Shown here piece after piece: positions 1-6,700 of a DNA stretch of 6,882 nt (the stretch's first letter is position 1; each line of letters begins with the position of its first letter). The stretch is from positions 2,635-9,516 of the forward strand of contig DHDT01000052.1 of the NCBI GenBank assembly GCA_002399505.1, in the 5' to 3' direction. The notes under the pieces were generated by a model. It made no database searches. It was not told the origin of the DNA and saw only the letters and a list, made by a program, of their open reading frames with translations. Made by a program: the position numbers and the translations under genes. This DNA is from Caryophanales bacterium UBA4869 (GTDB taxonomy: Bacteria > Bacillota_I > Bacilli_A > RFN20 > CAG-288).

Positions 1-2075
1 CCGATCTTCTTTAATCCTTCAGCAAATTCTATCTTTGACAAGGAGGCAGTTCCACAGAAGGCGTTGTCTCCTATTTCTTCGATGTTTGCGGGGAAAGATA
101 TAGAAGAAAGGCTGGAGCAGTCAGCGAAAGAATACTCAGGAATGGTCTTGAGCCCTTGTCCTAAAGTTACTGAAATAAGCTTTTCATCTCGATCAAAACA
201 GTTATTGCCTATTTTTGTGACGGAATCGGGAATAGTGAAATTTCTTAATCCATAGCATAAGGCAAAGGCGTCATGTCCAATTTCCGTTAAGGAAGAGGGG
301 AGGCTGTATTTCTGACATTCATCGACCATATAGAAAGCGTAATCTCCGATCTTTGTCACACCCTGAGGCATAGTCACTTCTTCGGTTCTTCCTGAAGGGC
401 ACATGACTAAAGTCTTCATGTCTTTGGTGTATAAGATGCTGTCTTCTACGGCAAAGGCAGTATTGCCGTCAGCTATGTTGATTGAAAGAATTCCGGTTGC
501 TCCGGCAAAGGCATTGTTTCCTAAGAAAGTCAGACCTTTAGGGAAGATGAACTTAGTGATGGCAGTGCAGTTTGCAAAGGCATAGGCTCCGATTGATTTG
601 ACGGAATTCGGTAAGGTGAGAGTATCTTTGAAATAGGCTCCGGCAAAGGCATTGTCACCAATTGACTCTAATCCATCGTTAAAGCCGACAACCTGGATAT
701 TTCCCTGAGAGAAGCAGTTGAAGGCACCATTTCCTATCTTTTTCAAGGTAGAAGGGAAATCGAGGGTAGTGAAGGAATTGTTGACGGCAAAGGCACTGTC
801 TCCGATCTCCTCCAGGCCTTCGTTGAATTGGATGGTTTTCAATCCGCCGTCATTGTGGTAGAAGGCGGCATAAGCACCTATCTTCTTCAAGGTAGAAGGA
901 CAAGTATAGGAAGTCGTATTCTTGGCAGGGATCAAAACTAGTTTTTCCATGCTCTTATCGTAAAGGATGCCATCGACACTCTTGAAATGGACATTGTCGC
1001 TGCTTATCGTGACCTTTTGCAAGGCTCTGGCATAGTTAAAGGCACCTTCTTCGATGACTTTGATGGTTTTCGGAAGATTGACGGAGACAAGGCTAGTTCG
1101 ATTCTGGAAAGCTTTTGCACCGATTTTAGTTACATTATGGCCATTGATGTTCTCAGGTATATCAATAGAAGTTGTTTCAATGTCTCTAAGACCGGTGATA
1201 GTCACTTCGCCCTTGTCTTCAATATCATAGGTGACATTGAATTTGGTCTTTTCGTAGTGGGCATAGAGAGTCTGCTGATTCATGTCTTCGGTGACGATGC
1301 CGCCGAATTTCTCAGTTCCGTTATTCAGATACCAGCCTGTGAAATTAAAACTGGCTTTGTAAGGAATATCCAGAGTCAGATATTCTCCGACATAGGTGTC
1401 GACTGAATACCTTTCCTGTCCGTTGTTAGGGTCGACAAAGAGAGTTATCTTGTCTTCTTCATTTACAGAATAATGCGCCTTCAATAACAGGTCTCCGTAA
1501 ACCGCGTTAGTGAAGACCCATTTAGTATCGCTGTTTCCAGAATACCAGCCTAAGAAGGTCGAGTTCTTTTTTGAGGGGACAGAGGTGGGTTCACTGGCCC
1601 ATTCTCCTCTTTTGATTTTCTGAGAAGGAAGACTTATCGATCCATCTTGGAGCTGACCGCCGTTTAAATCAAAGGAGACCGTGACTTTCTCGGTCGTATC
1701 CCCTTCTTTTGTCTTCACCCAATAGCCATTCTGCTTTTGATATTCGTCACCAGTCTTTGTATCCGTATAGGTATCTCCGTCTTTTCCCATATCGTTATCG
1801 GGTTTGCCTACTCCGGTGAAACTGCTTTGTCCTTGGTCTTTGACCCAGGTTCCATTCACCTTGGTATAGGTTTCATTTGTAAGCAGGTCTTTATAGGTAT
1901 CCCCGTCTTTTCCTAAAGTGGCAGACGGTGCTCCCTGACCGGAAAAAGACTGACTTTCAACAGAAGTCTGAGAATTTGAGACCAGGGAGGAGTTTTGTTT
2001 ATCTCCGCAGGCTTGGAGTATGCCTGATCCTGCTAAGACAAGGAGAGCCAATATTCTGATTGTTTTGTTTTTCAT
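1..2075 (-). CDS. BspA-type leucine-rich repeat surface lipoprotein, C-terminus cut by window edge
   Basis: The frame is open from ATG at 2075 to the left edge, giving 691 complete codons with no stop. Residues 1-22 form a lipoprotein signal peptide: a K/R-rich start, a hydrophobic core at about 8-20, then LQAC with lipidated Cys23 (Gln at -2 is less usual). A short Ser/Gln-rich linker follows. Residues 55-121 hold two GKDGDTY...NGxWVK modules 42 residues apart. Residues about 129-203 and 207-275 are two InlB-B/Flg_new-like repeats, each with an F-x-GWY core and a final AHY. From about 289 come BspA-type LRRs (LRR_5 style: IGDxAFxxxxxLxxIxxPxxLxx), with the motif Phe at 323, 346, 405, 429, 452, 477, 500, 523, 581, 604, 627, 650 and 673. 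Two SxxxILYxKxMxxLV inserts (about 366 and 543) break the register, as is common in BspA proteins. Such proteins are surface-exposed and often bind host or microbial partners; binding here is inference. The gene starts 11 bases after the preceding lipoprotein gene and is probably co-transcribed. The missing end could hold more LRRs or another domain. Confidence 0.9.
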   Translation of the reverse strand, partial: MKNKTIRILALLVLAGSGILQACGDKQNSSLVSNSQTSVESQSFSGQGAPSATLGKDGDTYKDLLTNETYTKVNGTWVKDQGQSSFTGVGKPDNDMGKDGDTYTDTKTGDEYQKQNGYWVKTKEGDTTEKVTVSFDLNGGQLQDGSISLPSQKIKRGEWASEPTSVPSKKNSTFLGWYSGNSDTKWVFTNAVYGDLLLKAHYSVNEEDKITLFVDPNNGQERYSVDTYVGEYLTLDIPYKASFNFTGWYLNNGTEKFGGIVTEDMNQQTLYAHYEKTKFNVTYDIEDKGEVTITGLRDIETTSIDIPENINGHNVTKIGAKAFQNRTSLVSVNLPKTIKVIEEGAFNYARALQKVTISSDNVHFKSVDGILYDKSMEKLVLIPAKNTTSYTCPSTLKKIGAYAAFYHNDGGLKTIQFNEGLEEIGDSAFAVNNSFTTLDFPSTLKKIGNGAFNCFSQGNIQVVGFNDGLESIGDNAFAGAYFKDTLTLPNSVKSIGAYAFANCTAITKFIFPKGLTFLGNNAFAGATGILSINIADGNTAFAVEDSILYTKDMKTLVMCPSGRTEEVTMPQGVTKIGDYAFYMVDECQKYSLPSSLTEIGHDAFALCYGLRNFTIPDSVTKIGNNCFDRDEKLISVTLGQGLKTIPEYSFADCSSLSSISFPANIEEIGDNAFCGTASLSKIEFAEGLKKI
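499..517. repeat. Exact 19-bp direct repeat within the LRR array, copy 1
   Basis: The plus-strand sequence gctccggcaaaggcattgt occurs here and again at 637-655. The copies are 138 bases apart, which is exactly two 69-bp LRR units. It encodes the NAFAGA segment of the repeat. Such identity is what allows unit gain or loss by homologous slippage. Confidence 0.8.
637..655. repeat. Exact 19-bp direct repeat within the LRR array, copy 2
   Basis: This is the second copy of the 19-base repeat at 499-517, in the same reading register. It lies two LRR units upstream in the protein. Confidence 0.8.
1713..1913 (-). repeat. Two-copy GKDGDTY module (126-bp period) inside the LRR lipoprotein gene
   Basis: Residues 55-79 and 97-121 of the LRR lipoprotein share the pattern GKDGDTYxDxxTxxxYxKxNGxWVK, offset by exactly 42 residues. 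The DNA is also alike: a 22-base stretch starting at 1766 recurs at 1892 with one mismatch, which points to a fairly recent duplication or selection for identity. Similar GDTY/NGxWV modules are known in collagen-like and fibre-type proteins, where they act as linkers or small folds. Its role here is not known. Confidence 0.75.
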
Positions 2076-2084
2076 TTTTTCTAT

Positions 2085-2088
2085 ACCT
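2085..2088 (-). promoter_or_regulatory. Ribosome binding site of the LRR lipoprotein gene, overlapping the upstream stop codon
   Basis: On the minus strand AGGT lies 9 bases before the ATG at 2075 and shares its first two bases with the TAG stop (2089-2087) of the preceding gene. It is a short Shine-Dalgarno match. Its position suggests translation is coupled to, or re-initiated after, the upstream gene. It supports ATG 2075 as the start, together with the signal peptide that follows. Confidence 0.5.
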
Positions 2089-3601
2089 ATTTTTTAAGAG
2101 TGAGAACTACGTCTTTGAAATTCATTTTGACATCAGTTCCAAAGTCTTCCTGGAAGGCTAAAGTCTTTGGAAAGTTCTGATCGTCATAGGAGAGAACTTT
2201 GGCCGAACGTTCTTCAACACTTTCTCCCTGACCTGTAGAAAGGAAGGTGACTGTCTTTGTTTCATCATCAAAGGCATAACTGACAGGGGTTGTTATACTG
2301 CGGAAGACACCTTCCGGTGTCCAATCATATGAATAGTCATCGTAGTACCAGGAAGAGACACTCCAAGTCAGAGTGGAATCACCTTTGAATGAGAGAGAAA
2401 TCTGTATTTCGTAATCTGATCCGGCTGCTACCATTTCTGATTGGTAGAGTGTTTCCTTAGTCCAGGGGTCAGCGGATACGGCTTTGAGTTTTGCATAGGC
2501 CTTTATTTCCGTATTGCCTTCCGGCATAGAGAAAGAATACTTGCCTTCAGCGAAAACATAAGGAACGTCAGTCTCCATTTTTTTGATTGAAAGACTGTCT
2601 AATTCATATCCTTCGTCGAAAGAAAGAGAGAAACTGATATTCTCATCTTTTTCAAAGACTGAGGCGGTATTATCAAGACTGAGACTGACATGTTCTCCGA
2701 CAGTTGTCTTAAGAGTATATCTTCTCGTATGAGAGACCTTGATACTTACAGAGCTATCAGGCATGATGAAATAATATTGATTGTCTTCTTCTTTCACTTC
2801 GATGTTTTTGCTGTTCTTATCAAGAACTTCGACGGAAACGAATTTATAAGTGGTATCGGCAATGGTTTTGCTGACAGAGAATACTACCTTATCCCCTAGA
2901 TGATAATTATCTTTTTTGTTTTTGACAGTGACAGGGAAATAGGCTGAGTCGATATTGACCGAATAGTTTTTCAAAGCAGTGGCCTCTATGGTGATATCAT
3001 TGTCAGGCATGATGATTTCATACATGCCATCTTTTAATGTACATTCGATATCAACATCTTTGGCCTTGGCACTGATATCGGTCAGTTCGTAACCTTCATC
3101 GCAGGTAAAAATCACCTTGATGACATCCTGATAGAAAAAAGAAGTCTTTTCGCTATCGAGACTCAAAGTCACATGTTCGTTGTTTATAAGTCTGACGTTA
3201 TATAAGATGTTCGTCAGGATGATATCGATTGTCGAATCGATATCAGGCATCGAAAAAGAGTACTTTCCGTTTTCTTTTTCAATTGCGACCGTATTCAATT
3301 TAGCGATTATTTCTGTTCCCTTGGGAATCTCGGATGTGATTTCAAATTCAACCTTTTCCCCTACTTCATAGGATGATTTCAATTCTGTATAGGTGATTTT
3401 TTCGGGTGTGTTGACTGTCAGTTTTTTAGTGACTGCCAAAGACTGAGAAGACTGACTCTGGGTGGAATCAGAAGAGATTATTGAAGAAGATGATGTAGGG
3501 ACAGAGGAAGGAATAGAGGAAACAGATGAAAGAGAAGATGGATCTTTGCAGGAAGTCAGACCAATCAGACATAGACTAAAAAGAAATAATGCTTTTTTCA
3601 T
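2087..3601 (-). CDS. Repeat-containing lipoprotein with four divergent InlB-B-like domains
   Basis: Complete 504-residue protein. Residues 1-17 are a lipoprotein signal peptide (MKK, hydrophobic core, then LTSC with lipidated Cys18), so it should be anchored to the outer face of the membrane. Residues about 21-55 are a Ser-rich stalk. Four repeats of about 75-80 residues follow (about 61-130, 134-208, 212-290, 294-371). Each has the pattern (V/L)G-(E/D)-K-V-x-F or GYEL..., then YxFxMPD/E and an alternating-hydrophobic strand; the MP pairs are at 118, 198, 280 and 359. This pattern matches the divergent InlB B-repeat type (PF18998-like), known in Gram-positive surface proteins as a beta-rich spacer or adhesion module. 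Residues about 373-504 form a beta-rich, aromatic C-terminal domain that I do not recognise. The ATG at 3601 has a strong ribosome binding site. The next lipoprotein gene starts 11 bases after the TAG stop. An adhesin or binding role is inferred; no catalytic motif is visible. Confidence 0.9.
   Translation of the reverse strand: MKKALFLFSLCLIGLTSCKDPSSLSSVSSIPSSVPTSSSSIISSDSTQSQSSQSLAVTKKLTVNTPEKITYTELKSSYEVGEKVEFEITSEIPKGTEIIAKLNTVAIEKENGKYSFSMPDIDSTIDIILTNILYNVRLINNEHVTLSLDSEKTSFFYQDVIKVIFTCDEGYELTDISAKAKDVDIECTLKDGMYEIIMPDNDITIEATALKNYSVNIDSAYFPVTVKNKKDNYHLGDKVVFSVSKTIADTTYKFVSVEVLDKNSKNIEVKEEDNQYYFIMPDSSVSIKVSHTRRYTLKTTVGEHVSLSLDNTASVFEKDENISFSLSFDEGYELDSLSIKKMETDVPYVFAEGKYSFSMPEGNTEIKAYAKLKAVSADPWTKETLYQSEMVAAGSDYEIQISLSFKGDSTLTWSVSSWYYDDYSYDWTPEGVFRSITTPVSYAFDDETKTVTFLSTGQGESVEERSAKVLSYDDQNFPKTLAFQEDFGTDVKMNFKDVVLTLKK
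2489..3421 (-). repeat. Four divergent InlB-B-like repeats in A-B-A-B order
   Basis: Units 2 and 4 match each other best: EHVTLSLDS / EHVSLSLDN near the start and DEGYEL in the middle. Units 1 and 3 share YEVGEKVEF / YHLGDKVVF, which units 2 and 4 lack. All four end in a Y-x-(F/I)-x-MP(D/E) strand. The order suggests that an ancestral two-unit block was duplicated. The alignment was made by eye. Confidence 0.6.
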
Positions 3602-3607
3602 AACAGA

Positions 3608-3615
3608 CCTTTCCT
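3608..3615 (-). promoter_or_regulatory. Ribosome binding site of the InlB-B-like lipoprotein gene
   Basis: On the minus strand AGGAAAGG ends 6 bases before the ATG at 3601. It is the clearest Shine-Dalgarno sequence in the window and fixes the start of a protein that opens with a typical lipoprotein signal. Confidence 0.75.
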
Positions 3616-3644
3616 ATTTGTTTTGAATTAGATTAAGAGATGAC

Positions 3645-3674
3645 TTTGTACAAGATAAACTAATCGAGTATCAA
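3645..3674 (-). promoter_or_regulatory. Candidate vegetative promoter for the lipoprotein pair
   Basis: On the minus strand TTGATA (3674-3669, five of six to the -35 consensus) and TACAAA (3650-3645, four of six to the -10 consensus) are 18 bases apart. Transcription would start near 3638, giving a leader of about 37 bases before the ATG at 3601. The -10 overlaps an 8-bp palindrome, ttgtacaa (3646-3653), which could be a small operator or chance. A TTGACT at 3701-3696 is another possible -35 but has no good -10 at normal spacing. Confidence 0.35.
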
Positions 3675-3702
3675 AAAAGAACCGACCATTCTTCTAGTCA
3701 AT

Positions 3703-3730
3703 GAAAGGAAGGGCTGATTTCAGCCCTTCC
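3703..3730 (-). terminator. Probable intrinsic terminator of the large upstream gene
   Basis: A perfect 10-bp stem (GGAAGGGCTG pairing with CAGCCCTTCC) with a 4-base loop spans 3707-3730, starting 21 bases after the TAG stop of the large gene. On the minus strand the stem is followed by a short, imperfect T run (TTTCATT). No T run follows on the plus strand, so it works for minus-strand transcription. The weak T run allows for some read-through into the lipoprotein genes. Confidence 0.65.
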
Positions 3731-3751
3731 AATGAGTGCGATTAAGAAAGA

Positions 3752-6700
3752 CTAGGCATCAATAACTTTAGTCAAGGCAGTACCGGAAGAAGTGTAATTT
3801 CCTAAGACTGTATCACCGGACTTGATGCTGAAAGCAGAATCTTTTTCTTCGATTGCGTTTCCGGTAGTGAATTCGAAGGTTACTCCTAAGTAGATGACTC
3901 CATCGATCATGACGCCATAGGTTCTGACACTGTCGGCAGTTTTGACAACGGAGATGATAATGGTTCCTGAGGTGTTAGAGGCAGAAGCAGTCTTTAACTG
4001 TTTTCCAGATATACTTCCTGAAGTATAGGTAGTGCAGTTTTTGCTCATGAAGTAATTGTAACCATCTTTGACAATCCAGGCATCAGTATTATTGGTAGTG
4101 ATGGTGGTTTTGTCTCCAGTCAAGACGGTGATTCCATTAGTCTCACTGGTCAAAGTCAAGCTGTTTGTATTTGAACCGGTTTCCCAAGTATAGCCATCGC
4201 CGTTGATGGTCATCTTGTAGTAATTGGATCCTGCTTTGCATCCCATATACTGCCCTAAGAATTCTTTTCCGGCTAAAGGAGAGACGTAATCGGACTGGAC
4301 GACTATAACTCCGTCAGTGGCGGAATTCTTGAGGAGCAGGACATATTCGCTGTCTTTGACTAAATCATAGTGGAAATCAGAAGAACCATCAGAGGTTGCC
4401 AATACTTTCTTGTTGGCATCATAGAGAGTGGCACTGATAGTCTGGCCCTCTGCACTCGGGGCGAAGTGGAAGTTAGTAGGAGCATCTGCAGTTGGAGTGA
4501 AACCATAATATCTTCCTGCAGAAGTAGAATAATAGGTATTGGAACCATTTTTGAATTTGTAGTCTGAAGGAGCTTCAAAGATTTCGCCTTTTTCTACAAT
4601 CTTACTGGTATAAGAGAAAGAATAGGAACTGGAAGAAGCAGCAGAGGCAGAAGAATAACCGACTTTGATTAGGTAGTACTTTCCAGTCTCAAGCTTAGGC
4701 AGAGTGATGACAATGGAAAGTGTAGATCCATAAGAAGTGGTTTCATATCCTTCATAATCAGAATCGGTAGTTCCTTCTTCGGTCTTAGAAACTAATTCAG
4801 TACCATTAGGATCAGTGATTGTGATTTGCTTAGCATAGCTGGTGCTGCCGTTATTAAGAGTGATTTGATAGATGGCTTCAGCAGAAGCTTCTAATTTATA
4901 GTAGACATACTGGCTTCCGAGCTTAGGAACATTGAAGGAGACATCAGAACCAACAGCACATGGATTGGAAGCAACGGTGCCAGGTTCAGGATCAGCGATG
5001 GTGAAATAGACTTTCTTAGTAGCAGTTGAAACGCTGTTTGTGGTGCAAAGAACAATATACTTGTGATTGGCAGTCAAATTAAGAACAGTGGATTCTGTAT
5101 CAGTTCCAGACAATTTTCCAACTTTAGGTTTTGCTTCGTCAGTGACATCGTATACTTCAAAACTGAAGTAGAGGCTACCGATATTTTCCCCCTTGAAAGA
5201 AACAGTCTTATCAGCAGTGGGAGTATAGGTATACATCAGATTCTGATAGCTCTTGTTGCTATAGCGGTCATCGAAAGTGACTTCCTGTTTGGCTCCAAAG
5301 GTATATTCTTTGGCGGTATCGACAGTGTCGCCTTCATCAGTCCAGATAGCATAGTCCATAGTTCCATAGGCATACTTGTCTTTGTTATATGAACTTTCAT
5401 AGGCATCAAGAGAGATGTAGTAGACTTCGTCCTTAGTCATGGCAAGAGAATAGATCCAGGGGTCAGAAGAGGAAATCTGCTGGATGGCAGCTGTATTGGT
5501 CATCGAGAATTTTGAAGGACTGGCAATAGCAGTCTTGGCAGAATCATAGAACTTGACTTCAGCATAGCTTGTATAGGTGGTGTTGCTGATAGCTTCATTG
5601 ATGGTGACCTTGTTGAGACCGAAGTAATAAGTGTCAGTAGCCGGGGCTGTGTATTTGATGAAGTACTTTTCCATACCGATCATCGTTGTGGCGGTGCCAG
5701 TATAATCAGCAGCATTCAACAGCAGCGGATCATCGATTGATTTTCCAGCCGGCAGCTCTTCATACTGAGCATAGATATCGGTATCGTTTGTCAGAGCAGT
5801 CTCGAAATCAAATTCAGTTCCTTCAGTAGCAGCTGTAAACCAGCCCTTGAAGGCTTTGCCGGCAAGGATAGGATCTCCGATGTCAATGGCTTTATGTCCC
5901 TTGATATAGGTTCTTTCATAATCTCCGGTCGTATCCTGACCGCCGATTTTGATTGTTCCTTCACCGATATGATAATTGAAGTCGACAGTCTCGGTATCAG
6001 AACAGAAGACATTATCGATGTTAAGACCATTGGTCTTTTCACCGATCAGGGCTGTCCATTCTGCAGTTGTGCCTTCATATTCGACCTTTTCAACTAAATA
6101 AGATGAAGCGACAAAACTAGTATCAGTAAGGGCAGTGACTCCTTTTCCTACTTTGACTAAACCGACATTGTGATCGATTGAATCATTGATAGCTGTCAGA
6201 GCTGTTGCCTGATAGTCGATAGTCTGAAGAGCATCGACATTGTTGAAGGCCGAAGCTAAAATCGAGGTGAGGTTCTTGGGGAAGGTCAGCTTCTCTAGGA
6301 CTTTACATCCGGCAAAGCACCATTTGTTGAAGGTTTCGATGGTGTCGGGAAGGACTACTTCTTTCATAGAAGAGCAGTTTTCAAAACCACCGGTACTAGA
6401 AGTGGGGTTTCCAATACTGACGACCTTTCCTAAATTGACAGCGACATAGGGAGCAGTCTCATCGATTTTGATATGGTTTGCAGTAACGACAGCCTTTTCT
6501 CCCGGAGCGTTTTTGAGAGTATGCCAAGTTCCGGCTTCTTTTTCTGTATCGGTCTGTTCGTATTTGACACCTTCGGACAAGTCTCCGATGACACCTTGGA
6601 CATTGGCAGTCTGAGCGCAGGTCAAAGCCTCACCGTTGATAGGATTGGCAGTGATTGTCACCGAGGCGACATCAAACCAATGATCTTCGGGAATGTTTCT

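Larger units (their letters stand above)
1..1211 (-). repeat. BspA-type LRR array, 23-codon (69-bp) period
   Basis: Thirteen leucine-rich units are readable from the motif Phe positions. The spacing is exactly 23 residues in nine of the twelve intervals. The exceptions are 24 and 25 residues at two places and about 58-59 where the ILY inserts sit. The recurring GCCTTTGCC (Ala-Phe-Ala) codons appear on the plus strand as repeated ggcaaaggc. The array continues off the left edge, so its full length is unknown. Confidence 0.85.

Noticed and set aside
1..1211. Regularly spaced short repeats that might suggest a CRISPR array
   Set aside because: The 69-bp period is in phase with a reading frame and encodes LRRs. 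The repeats are degenerate at third positions and have no unique spacers.
987..1406. 139-codon open frame on the plus strand
   Set aside because: It lies fully opposite the open LRR lipoprotein frame, has no plausible start context, and its product has no recognisable fold. The minus-strand frame shows clear domain periodicity.
3468..3545. Purine-rich plus-strand tract as a possible structural or regulatory DNA element
   Set aside because: It is explained by TCN and TCT/TCC codons of the Ser-rich stalk on the minus strand, with no simple-sequence repeat.
3591..3600. Six-base A/T runs at the starts of both lipoprotein genes and in the 3673-3678 spacer, as phase-variation tracts
   Set aside because: Runs of six are common at this base composition and too short to claim slippage control. 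No longer tract was seen.
5063..5392. 109-codon open frame on the plus strand, and the other short frames inside the three genes
   Set aside because: All lie opposite or out of frame within well-supported minus-strand genes and lack ribosome binding sites or recognisable products. They are shadows of biased codon use.
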